Notes: generated by a model not told the origin, from the sequence alone. A stretch of 64,000 nucleotides of DNA from Tricholoma matsutake (GCA_026075535.2 AP026549.1:9734001-9798000), one strand, 5' to 3'. Counted from the first letter of the stretch, positions 11,221 to 20,705 are shown. Made by a program: numbers and translations.

Positions 11221-12001
11221 TGAGAGTGAATTAGCGCAAGTAGATGACGGTAGAAGTCAAGATATGTAGCGTGAGATCAATAACAGTTGGTCCCTTCTCT
11301 CAGTTCCAGGTCCACCCGACACAGCCTCCAAACACTCCGAGGGGGTGAGCAGGCCACACATCCTGCTGCCTGGTGGGAGAAGATAGAACCTGGGTCATAC
11401 CACCCCAGAGGAGTGAGCACTGGAGGTAGAGAGATGGTGGTGAGTAGCGGCCACCCAAACATTGTCCTAGCCGTCAGGGGGCACCGTCACCTGGCCCCTT
11501 TTAATGACGGTGTATTCCAAGCAGGTAGTCAGTGTAGCTTGTCCCTAGTAGTAGTAGTGACTCACATAGCAAGGAGGTTGGTGGCACCCAGGCTGACCAG
11601 CAATCCAGTAGGAGCGTCCTCCCCCCTAAGCCAGACCTCCCCCAACTAAGCGAGTGCATCAACTTGGGCGAGCGTTGAAGCAGGCATCCCACACCCACTC
11701 TAAGCCCCCATAGGGACACAGACTACCCTTTCATAGACAACACTCACCTGGTCAGGATCCTCGAAGCCCAGGAGAATGAAACAGATAGCAGTCATTGTTG
11801 GAAACAATGACCGAGACATCCCTGGAGATCGAATGGACGGATCTCTTAGCAAATCAGGCCAGGCCTGGAGATGCCAAGAGCGTTCGTAATGGTGAAATCC
11901 GATCAAAAATCGGATGACAAATGCAGTGTCGACGTCGCGAGCAACATTGAGCAGAGGTATTTACCACTGTTTATGGTGGTTGTAACAAGTCAAGGAGCAA
12001 T
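11221..12001 (-). other. 5' region of the LINE-like element
   Basis: Non-coding 5' part, collinear with 14476-16150 of copy 2 (minus its MITE) and with 1-219 of copy 3. Minus-strand ORFs here do not align between copies in one frame, so I do not call them. It may hold the internal promoter expected of a LINE-type element, but I cannot identify one. Confidence 0.6.
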
Positions 12002-12830
12002 TGCATGTTGAGGGTTTGCATGGCCATTTCAGTAGGTTTGGAAGCAGCTTGTGTGCTGAAGTCGAGGTGGAGTGTCGTCTCCATGTTTTTTGTTGAGGTG
12101 GGGCCTTTGTCATCTAGCGGCTCTGTTTGTTAGGCAGTACATCAATGTTTGGGGGCATCGTTGGTTTGGGTGGCCGTCTTGTCAGTCCTGGGGACTACCT
12201 GGGTGCCAGCATTGCTCCAGGTGGTCGTTTTGGGGTCTGTCTGGATTTCAGCGTCGTCAAGAAGGACAGCGCCTTGCCATAGCTCATGGATGTGGGCCTC
12301 CTTCGAGATGCATAGTCCTTCCCCATGTCCAGCTAGCCTCTCCCCTTCATCGAGACCTTCTTTCTTCCCCATCCTATATCCAGAATTCTTTCCCTTTTTC
12401 CACATCTTCTGTCCATTCTCGAGTATTTTCTCCTTCCCCTCTTTAGTCCTTCTTCTACACCTTCTTCCCATCCATCAAGTCGAGCTTCATCCAAGAGTAT
12501 TTGGACTTCTTCATGCATGTAGGTAAATGGTGGTGGTTGTGGGGTTGCATCATCTGATGACGCGGCAGTGGCTGTGCAGATGCGCATCGCATCATTGGCG
12601 TCAATTGTGGCTGTGGCTGCTGTGTCTATAGTAGCAGACACTGTTGCTGTTGTAATAGCACATGTAGTGGCTGCATTTTTCGTGTTATTATGCCATTTCT
12701 TCTTCTGGTTTCATTTGCCTCCTGGGCCTGGCATACTGGTGGTTGGCAGGTGGCAAGCTAAGGAGCTGGTATACTAGTAGACTGAGGTAGAAAGCTGAGA
12801 GCTCAAAGACAATATCCAAAACTGCATGAG

Positions 12831-12852
12831 TCGAATCACACTCTCATCACCA
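12831..12852 (-). promoter_or_regulatory. Primer-binding site of element X
   Basis: On the plus strand this 22-nt stretch reads like a tRNA 3' end: T-loop part TCGAAT, T-stem CACAC, acceptor TCTCATC, discriminator A, then CCA. The minus strand is thus complementary to such a tRNA, starting TGG three nucleotides inside the 5' LTR. The spacing 7-5-7-1-3 fits a tRNA exactly apart from one T-loop base. The donor tRNA would have the 5' acceptor strand GATGAGA; I cannot say which isoacceptor that is. Confidence 0.72.
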
Positions 12853-12855
12853 AGA

Positions 12856-13389
12856 TGGAGATGGCAGATGTTGAATACAGTGATGAAACACTTGCTGCAT
12901 AGTCCAACAGACTTATTACTATACTTGTTAGATTGTAGATATTATGACTGAAATTCATTTACTTCATATCTCGCTTCGTACTATAGCTATTACTTAGATT
13001 TTTGCACCCAGATGTAGGGGGTAATGCAGACGCGATATAGTGGACACCTAGTTTCACGCCTCACAGTTTCCTGGCACAACAGGAGCAAACAAAAGCGAAA
13101 TCCTACTATGTCTGGGAAACTGGACATGAGATTGATTTGGATAAAGTGCAATACACATTACTATTCTTAAACCTGTGTTATAAGGGTGTTGCAGACAGTT
13201 GACTTGAGTTGCTGACTAGTGTTATACACTAGTAGAATTCATCATAAGCTTTAACAGCGGATCCGTCTCCTATAGCAGAGTGGTGGATGCTCTAGTGATA
13301 GCCTAAGCATGAGGACTATGTACATGTGATCATCTACTGACTATGCAGTCACATGACTACTGGAGTTGGTGCCCAGACACACTACTCCA
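12856..13389 (-). repeat. Element X LTR (5' LTR), split by a solo LTR
   Basis: The right-hand copy of the element X LTR. The solo LTR at 12869-13256 interrupts it. Joined, the two pieces match 7168-7308 closely. The outer end borders gag of gypsy A with TSD ATGG(T) at 13390. Confidence 0.78.
12869..13256 (-). mobile_element. Solo LTR, copy 2
   Basis: A 388-bp LTR, same family as 9573-9960 and 32902-33289, with a 4-of-5 TSD (GCAGA at 12864, GCGGA at 13257). It is inserted in the 5' LTR of element X, so it is younger than X, which in turn is younger than gypsy A. Confidence 0.9.
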
Positions 13390-13393
13390 ATGG

Positions 13394-13990
13394 TTTCAAG
13401 GATGTTGTGGGCCCAGTTCTTCTCCAGGATGAGTTGGGAGAGCTCACCAAGGTATCCATCCAGGGAGAGGGCATCAATCCGAGTTTGGTCAGCTTGGTAC
13501 CATGCCACAAGGTGAGGTTCAAACATGCCCTCAGCAACATTGCTGACAATTTCAGTGTCTGTCTTCCCACCGTGCTTCTTGTAACATTTTCATGCGAGGG
13601 TCCATGATTGCATGATGAGGGGGGTGATTTTGCCGGCAGTGAGCATTGGGCATTCCTTCATCTTGGTGACCTTCACTCCAGCGAGAGGTTGTGTAGAGGG
13701 TGACATTTTGGTTTGGGCAACAGGTGGTGCAGCCCAGTGGATGGTGGTGGTAGGTGTACTTTTTTCAGTGGATGAGTCAGTATCAGTGATTGGTGGTGAC
13801 AGTGGTGGTGATTGGTGAATATGCCAGCACTTTCATCGTGTGTTTGGTAGTGTCTCTAATTCAGCTGGTTGGCCAGAATCCTGCAAGTTTCTTCTCATGC
13901 TCCTGGTGAGGAGTGGGATGAGGGTAGAGGATTGCCAAGACAGGGTTGGTTCGGTAGGTGAAGAAAGTTGTTGATGTCAAAAAAAAAAAG
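13394..13990 (-). pseudogene. Gypsy A gag, N-terminal half
   Basis: The minus-strand frame reads QSSTLIPLLTRSMRRNL, a Ser/Thr/Pro-rich stretch, then MSPSTQPLAGVKVTKMKE at 13706. The capsid text follows: PMLTAGKITPLIMQSWTLA, IVSNVAEGMFEPHLVAWYQ, DALSLDGYLGELSQLILEKN and WAHNILETI. The last words abut the element X LTR. This is the first half of the Ty3-type gag whose second half is at 7163. Two in-frame TGA codons are visible (after NTR and after WTLA), where Arg/Cys-type codons are expected. I recall very similar gag proteins in basidiomycete Ty3 elements. Confidence 0.78.
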
Positions 13991-14475
13991 TGGAAGGATG
14001 CCTAGTTTGGCAGCCTACACTAGACTTAGGTTTACTAAAAGACAGGATCAAATTATCTTCGTTGCATGGAAGTAGGAACCATAAGTTACTACAATTAAAA
14101 GAATAGGAAGCTACTATGCCTTCGTTGCATGGAAGTAGGAACAAAGGTTAAGATATAAAAAATAAGTAATATATAAGAAAAAGATCGACCATGTAAGTAA
14201 AAGGCTGCATCAAGTGTGGTGTGTGATTTGGGAAGGCTGCATTGGGCATAGTCACATAATAGGAAGGTACTGCATCAATAGGATAATGTTGGCACTGCTG
14301 GATGTGGATGGAAGGGTAATAAGGATGTATGGTGCCATTGCCAGGATGCATGTCGCTGGTGTGTTGTTGTCATATTCACCGGTGGCGAGGGTGATTGTGT
14401 CAGTGATGTGTGTGGCTGTGTCGGCACCATGGGAGTGTGTTGGCAGCATAGGGTGGCCATAACTCACTGTAACAT
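13991..14475. other. Segment between gypsy A gag and LINE-like copy 2
   Basis: It starts with an A-run near 13979. Positions 14040-14200 recur in inverted orientation at 17790-17970, including the duplicated word TTCGTTGCATGGAAGTAGGAA here. Minus-strand text at 14148-14462 is rich in Pro, His and Tyr (MHPGNGTIHPYYP) and could be a first exon or 5' leader. I cannot assign it. No LTR of gypsy A was found. Confidence 0.4.
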
Positions 14476-14857
14476 GCTCCTTGACTTGTTACAACCACCA
14501 TAAACAGTAGTAAACACCTCTGCTCAATGTTGCTCACGACATTGACACTTCAATTTATGTCCGATTTTCGATCGGATTTCGCCATCACAAACGCACTCGG
14601 CATCTCCAGGCCTGGCCTGATTTGCTAAGAGATCCGTCCATCCGATCTCCAGGGATGCCCCGGTCATTGTTTTTGACAATGGCTGCTATCTGTCTCGTTC
14701 CCCTTGGCTTCGAGGATCCTGGCTAGGTGAGTGGTGTCTATGAAAGAGTAGTCTGGGTCCCTATGGGGGCTTAGAGTGGGTGTGGGATGCCTGATTCAAC
14801 GCTCGCCCAAGTAGACGCGCTCGTTTAGCTGGGGGAGGTCTGGCCTAGGGGGCAGGA

Positions 14858-15694
14858 TAGTGTTTAAAGGTCCAGTCCGGTCCGGTTTTTGACTTCCAAA
14901 TGGGGCAACCAGCAACCACAACCGGTCTAGGACTGACCCAGATATTGGAGGACCACAACCGGACCCTTTAGGACTGGTCCTAATCGGTCTGTGGACCGAA
15001 AAAAGACTGGTTCGGACCGGTCTTTTGTCGTAAAATTTATCGTGCCAAATAACCCATATGTATCTCAACAAATATGACTATTACCTCATATATATTATAT
15101 TAATAGATAGAGATTGTAATGCTTCGTAGACCGATCCAACATTTAAGCAATTCTGTCAAGAGTTGACTGAGATATGGCCAAAACCGAAAGGACATGCATT
15201 CAAGTTGTGTTTTGTAGTTTGTAATTTGTAGTTTGTAGTTGCATTCATTTGGGAGAATATATGAATAAAATCCCATGGTACAGATGATTAGGTGTGTTGT
15301 TGTTACTTTTATGATGTCATATAGCTGTACAAAAAAAAATATAGCTCAGGTAATAAGCAGTGCAATCAAAGTTGTTCTGATACAACAAAATACTTGTACA
15401 AAAATGTTTTTGGTCATATCTCAACCAATTCTTGACTGTTTTTGATGATCCAGGGACCGAAAATGAAGTAAATATGTGTGGGAGTAAGGTCCAACATACG
15501 TTGGGACGAAAGACTGGTTGCAACCGGTCTTAACCGGTTTTTCATCGGTCCTACTATATTTTTCAAAACGAAAGACCAGCAACTGGACTGAAAAAGACCG
15601 GTCCATAAATAGACCACTGGTCCGGTCCTAATCAGTCCAGTTCAGTTCAGTTTCGGTCTTTTTTCGGTCCTACAGACTGGACCTTTAAACACTA
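14858..15694. mobile_element. hAT-type MITE with 8-bp TSD
   Basis: An 837-bp insert in LINE-like copy 2. It is bounded by a perfect 8-bp TSD GGGCAGGA (14850-14857 and 15695-15702) and by identical 20-bp inverted ends TAGTGTTTAAAGGTCCAGTC. The subterminal regions are packed with GGTCCGGTC-like and AACCGGTCT-like words on both strands. The interior has no coding capacity. An 8-bp TSD, TAGTG ends and subterminal repeats fit a non-autonomous hAT element. Confidence 0.9.
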
Positions 15695-16158
15695 GGGCAG
15701 GACACTTCTACTGGACTGCTGGTCGGCCTGGGTGCCACCAACCTCCTTGCTTTGTGAGTCACTACTACTAGAGACAAGCTACACTGACTACCTGCTTGGA
15801 ATACACTGTCAGTAAAAGGGGCTGGGTGACGGTGCCCCCTGATGGCTAGGTCGACACTTGGGTGGCCGCTCCTCACCACCAGCTTGCTACCTCCGGTGCT
15901 CACTCCTCTGGGGTGTTATGACCCAGGTTCGATCTTCTCCCACCAGGCAACAGGATGTGCGGCCTGTTCACCCCCTTGGAGCATTTGGAGGCTGTATTGG
16001 GTGGACCCGGAATGGAGATAAGGGACCAACCATTATCGATGGCACACTACGTATCTTGATTTCTACCATCATCTACTAGTGCTAACTCACTCTCAATGCC
16101 TAAATGACGCACCAGAGACTGATCTACATGCCAGGGCCTCTATGGCCCCTCCCTATTC

Positions 16159-16920
16159 ATGGGTGACATCTCTGATGATGACACCCTGTACTACGACTCC
16201 CAATCCGAACTAGTCGGACCGGAAGTAGTAGCAGCACGAAAGGAGCTGCGAGATCTGTGGGCTGGGGAGAACCTCTCTGACCCTGAAGATGACGAGGATC
16301 CTCATGCTATGCAGGAGGCCCTTGCTTTCACCAAGAGCAGCCCTAGGCTTGCCTTGAGGCAAACTATCGATCGTGTGCTATGGGCCCAAGAAGTCGTCAT
16401 CGCACACAAGCAATGGACTCGCAGCCTCAAATGGGAGGATGTGTTTTCACAGGAGCTTGGTATCGCTGAGCTCCTCTATCTGGAGGCACCCTATGCCCCA
16501 CCACCGCCTTCGTCCTCCATCCCTGAGTTGGTGGAGGATGAAGTGCTGTTATCTATGGATGAGAGGTTGGAATCGAGGCCACCTCTCATGCCATGCTACA
16601 TCAACTGGATGCAATGACCATGTTTGTTGGTACCATCCGTGTGTCCACCATTCCCCCTGCAGAGAGGAATGCATGGCGCCAAATGGCCTGGGATTTATTC
16701 ATGGCCACCTGGCGATTGTCTGAGACGATGTTGGCAGAACTAGCAGCTGCCACAACACCTCTCGATCTCACATCACTGGCAGCCTTCTGAGCTTCCTACG
16801 TGGCAATGCAAGCTGCTGAATCAGAGCCTCAATCTGGGGAACCCTCGTCCCCAGCACGGCACCATCGTCCTCAAGGTCCTCATGGACAGCAGCGCCGCAA
16901 CTAGAACAGGGGCCTACCCC
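16159..16920 (+). pseudogene. Acidic ORF of the LINE-like element, copy 2
   Basis: The frame 16159-16617 begins MGDISDDDTLYYDSQSELVG, continues RDLWAGENLSDPEDDED and TIDRVLWAQEVVIAHKQW, and shows IPELVEDEVLLSMDERLE. A 1-bp shift near 16575 moves the text to 16593-16790 (FVGTIRVSTI, ERNAWRQMAWDLF, LDLTSLAAF). A TGA then interrupts before a basic Pro/Arg/Gln tail (about 16920). The same protein is encoded at 11220-10390. Copy 2 keeps the central part KQWTRSLKWEDVFSQE that is frame-broken in copy 1, so the two together define the family protein (about 270 aa). Function unknown; no RT motif. Confidence 0.68.
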
Positions 16921-17542
16921 TCTACACTCATGCCTACCAAGTGACTGGTGGCCATTGTCAGGACAGTGACATTCTGTTGCTACCCTATACCTTCCCCCTG
17001 CTGTGGGGGGGATGATGTCATCGAGTGCATGCATCTGCTAGCATTTGCTCGAGGGGGGCCTTGGCCCCCTGCCTATGGTGGTTCTGGTGAATAACCAGGT
17101 GAACAACCAGGTGAACAACCAGCTGCCATGTTACTGTCACTCGTGCATGACACAGTGATGGTCCACCTCATTCGTCTGGGGTGGTCAATCCTTGTTGGCT
17201 GGAATTACGCAGATGGTTATTCCTCCCACAAGGGGATTTATGGTGAATTAACACTGCTGCGCCTGATCTGACCTCGGTTGGATATGTGGCTGGGGGACTG
17301 TTTTGCTCCAGTGGGCGATCTAATGGCTAGCTTCTGGAGGGGGGGGGGCCCTCTAGATTATTGCCTTTCCTGTCTGAGGACAACATCAGTGGCCCGCTTG
17401 CCTAAAGTGGCTAAAACGAGGACCTGGGTGGGGGATGGGTGAGGGGAATGTGTAGATATAGTAGTACCCAAGTTTGTACCCCGCTCTGCAGACTGCATTT
17501 GAGCCCCGCATTATAAATTCTGATCCAAAAAAAAATAAAAAA
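16921..17542 (+). other. 3' UTR and A-tail of LINE-like copy 2
   Basis: About 620 bp without a credible ORF, ending TTATAAATTCTGATCC plus A-tail. The last 80 bp resemble the end of the Tad1-like LINE at 29060-29150 (shared words GACTGCATT and CATTATAAATT in the same order and spacing). Confidence 0.7.
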
Positions 17543-17949
17543 CAAGGGAGGTCCTTATTGTCCAATCGGAAAGATAGATGCATATCAAGTAAGAATAGAA
17601 ACAATAAGCCTCATGCCTAGCATGAGGCGTCCAATGTCATGGACCTCATGTCAAAGGGCTGTGGTATCACAGCATGTGTGGGAATGGGTTTGGGTGCATA
17701 GAGTCACCATGCATCAAGGGTGCCTTCCGTGGGAAGGGGATCTCATGAGTTACAAGGAAAATTGTAACAAAACACACACTTGCGCCTGATGCCTTTTACT
17801 TACATGGTCTGAAGTTCACCTATATACCTTTTATTTTCAACAACCTAACCTTTATTCCCACTTCTGTGCAACAAAGGTATACATTATTTTCTCCTCTATT
17901 TTTACTTGTATTAACTTATTGTTCCCACTTCTGTGCAACAAAGATAATT
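17543..17949. other. Non-coding stretch with an inverted copy at 14040-14200
   Basis: No ORF is supported. Positions 17790-17970 repeat 14040-14200 in inverted orientation (GCCTTTTACTTACATGGTC and two ACTTCTGTGCAACAAAG-like words about 57 bp apart). A short palindrome, CATGCCTAGCATG, is at 17612. The origin is unknown; it may be a remnant of another element. Confidence 0.4.
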
Positions 17950-18726
17950 TGTTCCTGTCTGATCTGCTCACCTTAGTGTTGGTTGCCCAACCAGGCTTCC
18001 AAGTCATATGGCATATTATACTGCACTATCCAGAAGTGCAACCAGTGAAGGAACTGTCATTTTACAAGGCTTTGATGATCACAAAATAACATGTGGTGCC
18101 TATGGATATCTTAGATAAGACTTCAGTGAGTTGAAAATCCTTGATGAAATACTAGACTATCATATGAAAGTGCACTGCCAGCCCATATTAATAGAAATGC
18201 ATTGTTTCATCAATTTCAACTGCACAAAAGACTGAAGTACATTCCTTCAAATATTCCGAACCAGCTGAAATGGTCTTTAGAAAATCCTATGGATTTGCTA
18301 CCTGTCATAACTGATAGCCAATGGCAAATTGTAAATGTCAATGTAAATCAAACAAAGAAACTGAACCCTGAGCCCAATACATACTAATTTGAGCAAAAAG
18401 AACTATAGCACACACACTTTTGTTGTTGCAAAAGGTACAAGTTATGCTAATGAAAGCAATAGTATAGGAAGTGATAATATACACAATGATACAAAATGCA
18501 AAGCTGATGAGGAGGTACCAGAAACAGCACCAAAGTATAAGAAATCCAAAACATCATTTACTAATAAGCAAGATTCACCAAAAGGCTTAATATGGGATTC
18601 AAATAATTGGAGCTGTGCATATGATGCAGTATTTACTAAACTCTGTGATGTGTGGATACATAATCCTAAAAAATGGTCTAGACTATTTGGCTGGATTAGC
18701 ATGCCATTGCAGATGCTTGCTTTTAA

Positions 18727-19259
18727 CACAAGAGGCAGAGCAATATATTACCCTGGAGAAAATGTTAGGAATAATGGGAGGAAAAGACACTTTTTCACTG
18801 GGGAAAAATAAAAGGAACCATCAGTAAAAATATGTTATTTTCCCACACTTTGTCCTTTTGGTTGCTACAGGAAAACAACTAATCTGTTTTCAGGAGAAAA
18901 ACTTGTGAACATTAGGAGGAAAAAGGTCATTTTGCCACATATTCTCACTTTTTTCTCTGTGGAAAAATAACTAATCTGTTTCTAGGTGAAAAAATTGTGG
19001 AAGTTAGGAGAAAAAATGTTATTTTCACAAGATATAAAGAAAATGTGGAAAAAAAGATATATTTCCCCTCCATCTTCATCTGATTTTCTCCCAGGAATGG
19101 ATGAGTTATTTTTGCTGAGCAAGAGCAAAGAGAAAAGTGTGGGAAAAACAACATTTCTTTGCTGATGGTTCCTTTAATTTTTCCCCAGGGAAAATGTGTC
19201 TTTTTTCTCTATTATTCCCAACATATTCTCCAGGGTAATTTATTGCTCTGCCACTTGTG
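18727..19259. mobile_element. MITE 1 in helicase gene, 3-bp TSD TAA
   Basis: A 533-bp insert with inverted ends of about 105 bp starting CACAAG(A/T)GGCAGAGC, flanked by TAA at 18724-18726 and 19260-19262. The interior is A/T-rich with repeated GGAAAAA words and no ORF. Removing it plus one TAA joins ...MLAF to NYKEVIKGKK... in frame. The 3-bp TAA duplication is compatible with PIF/Harbinger, but the TIR sequence alone does not prove the superfamily. Confidence 0.9.
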
Positions 19260-19723
19260 TAATTATAAGGAGGTAATCAAAGGCAAGAAAACATTAGAGA
19301 GTGCAAGAAACAGTGTCAGAAATTTATTGCATAATGAAGACAAGCAGTTATTTCCCAATGGTGCTACAGGTACCAGCATTTCTGTTCTTGCACATAAATT
19401 AATGAATGGAACACAGTCATTATGTATGCAAAACTACAATGCACTGTGTGCAACACTGAAGTGCCACTTGATCCATGAAATAACATAATGTATATTCATT
19501 CCAAAGCCAAAAATATTACTGAATGGTTTCAGTCATGGCAAGATGACACTTCTGTATGTAGCAAGTGCATATGTAACTCAGTACAAAAGACAATACATGG
19601 CTTTACAAATCTGACAGAGCTGGTTATGTTTAGTCTTGACTCAAATAATATTCCAATTAGCAAAACAGTTAAAGTTACACAAGGTAATAAGTCATCTGTA
19701 CTTCCATTACAGCAGTTTGCATA

Positions 19724-20124
19724 AGGGTTGACAGTTGCTGAAAATTTGATAAACATGAGCAAATTTGATCTCACAGTCATTTTATGGCTTCCACAACAGT
19801 TTTCTGGATTGGAATTTGGTGAAGGAAGTGTATATAAATGGTATCAGTGCCTTTGTCTGTAAATAATTGACTGAGTACAATTTTACACTTCCAAAATCAA
19901 TCGCTCGAAGATTCTGGCTTGCATGTGATCTAATATTGTTATTTCTCAGCATAGCACCTCAGAAACCATGTTAAATAGGATTTTTACTTGACAGTCTTGT
20001 TCTGATAGTATTTATATAACTTCCCTCACCAAAATCTAAGCCAGAAAACTGTTGTGGAAGCCATAAAATAACCGCAAGATCAAATTTGCTCATGTTTATC
20101 AAATCTTTGGCAACTGTCATCCCT
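19724..20124. mobile_element. MITE 2 in helicase gene, TA TSD
   Basis: A 401-bp insert with inverted arms of about 105 bp starting AGGG(T/A)TGACAGTTGC, flanked by TA at 19722-19723 and 20125-20126. Removing it plus one TA joins ...LPLQQFA to YETAVKGIVY... in frame. The TA duplication fits Tc1/mariner-type mobilisation. It has no coding capacity. Confidence 0.88.
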
Positions 20125-20292
20125 TATGAAACTGCTGTAAAAGGTATAGTTTATTTAGGTGACTTTCACTTTACTACACAACTTATTTCAAACAAAAATG
20201 TCAGGTTTCATGATGGCCAGGTAACAAAAAATAAGTGCAAATATGAAGGTCATATAAGTGATTTTGATGATAAAAAGCTTCATCAATGTATC

Positions 20293-20694
20293 TGTTAGGG
20301 CGACACCCACTATCTGCTGGCTAAGACCATGCAGGTTCTCTCTACAAGAAGGGGGCGGGATCTGCACACGTGATGGGGAAATTGATGGTTTTGATGCGAG
20401 GGGTTATTAATAGGTAAGTTTGTTGAGATAGGCCTTTCACACCGAAAACGTAGGTGGAATACCTAAGAGAACACAACTAGGGTCCCCTAGGCATATATTT
20501 AGGGTTTATATACTATGTTACATATATTGTACATTGTTGTTACCAATGCATGCATACAGGCGCGTACATAGTGATGCGTGCGAAATAATATTCTCAGGCT
20601 ATCAAAGTGTAGCGTCATTTGGTGTAATGTAGTGTAATTTGACATAATAAAATGAAAATGAAATTTTATTAGGTAATGGGGCTGTTTCCCAACA
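20293..20694 (-). repeat. Chromovirus D 3' LTR
   Basis: 402 bp, plus strand TGTTAGGGCGAC...TTCCCAACA. It pairs with 26097-26498; the visible differences are mainly C/T and G/A. Confidence 0.92.
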
Positions 20695-20705
20695 TTACCC
20701 CTTTT

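Larger units (their letters stand above)
9362..12001 (-). mobile_element. Non-autonomous LINE-like element, copy 1
   Basis: It is flanked by a perfect 16-bp TSD, TGCATGTTGAGGGTTT, at 9346-9361 and 12002-12017. On the minus strand it ends in a poly(A) tract preceded by CATAAATTCTGATCC-type sequence (plus strand GGATCAGAATTTATAA at 9378). The body holds a single ORF (11220-10390) for an acidic protein with no RT. About 2.25 kb remain once the solo LTR at 9573-9960 is removed. The copy at 14476-17542 has the same organisation. The long TSD and A-tail mean mobilisation by a LINE enzyme. The tail resembles that of the Tad1-like LINE in this window. Confidence 0.88.
7432..12734 (-). pseudogene. Element X cargo gene (Gly/Glu-rich, GTQT, WADD, ALRALGW), interrupted
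   Basis: The only coding text in element X, interrupted by a LINE-like element (9362-12001) and a MITE (7871-8243). From the start: MPGPGG at 12734; an Ala/Thr stretch; EVQILLDEARLDGWEEGVEE with Gly-Glu/Lys repeats (12520-12330); ISKEAHIHELWQGAVLLDDA; then AEIQTDP, AGTQV and TATQTND (12142-12200). After the inserts follow a Pro-rich stretch, THFDWADDAASLP (about 7830), RDISG, LDWDRDP and SHALRALGW just before the stop at 7432. I recall hypothetical basidiomycete proteins with this order of motifs (MPGPG, GTQT, WADD, ALRALGW), but no function. No RT, protease or integrase motif is present. Several TGA stops and frameshifts make this copy dead. Confidence 0.65.
7168..13389 (-). mobile_element. 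Element X: small LTR retrotransposon carrying a non-pol gene
   Basis: Direct repeats of about 140 bp in the same orientation bound this segment (7168-7308, and 12856-13389 after subtracting a solo LTR). The flanks show a 4-5 bp TSD (ATGG/ATGGT at 7164 and 13390). Removing X plus one TSD joins gag N-half ...HNILET to gag C-half ILSSLQGDQ... in frame. Read on the minus strand, a primer-binding site lies 3 nt inside the 5' LTR, and a purine run (GGAGGTGGGCAGA) abuts the 3' LTR. There is no gag or pol. The interior holds one gene (7432-12734), later hit by a MITE and a LINE-like element. Net internal length is about 2.5 kb. It fits a TRIM/LARD-like non-autonomous element. Confidence 0.8.
220..13990 (-). 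mobile_element. Ty3/gypsy element A, fragmented by nested insertions
   Basis: Reading leftwards on the minus strand, one retrotransposon can be followed in order: gag N-half (13990-13394), [element X], gag C-half and protease (7163-6029), RT N-half (6028-5491), [LINE], RT C-half (1518 to about 940), RNase H (936-382), and integrase HH motif (about 370-220), cut by another element. At two of the junctions the reading frame is restored once the insert and one TSD are removed. No LTR of this element was identified in the window. The 5' UTR or LTR may lie right of 13990, the 3' part left of base 1. Multiple stops and an altered RT catalytic motif make it dead. Confidence 0.8.
14476..17542 (+). 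mobile_element. Non-autonomous LINE-like element, copy 2
   Basis: The plus-strand copy of the element at 9362-12001. It starts GCTCCTTGACTTGTTAC and ends with CATTATAAATTCTGATCC and a poly(A) tail (17527-17542). Subtracting the MITE at 14858-15694 leaves about 2.2 kb, the same length as copy 1. Its ORF lies at 16159-16920. I find no convincing TSD, so one end may have been altered. Confidence 0.85.

Noticed and set aside
18945..19154. Phe/Leu-rich ORF between the MITE arms
   Set aside because: It lies inside non-coding MITE 1 and arises from its GGAAAAA/TTTTTCC repeats.
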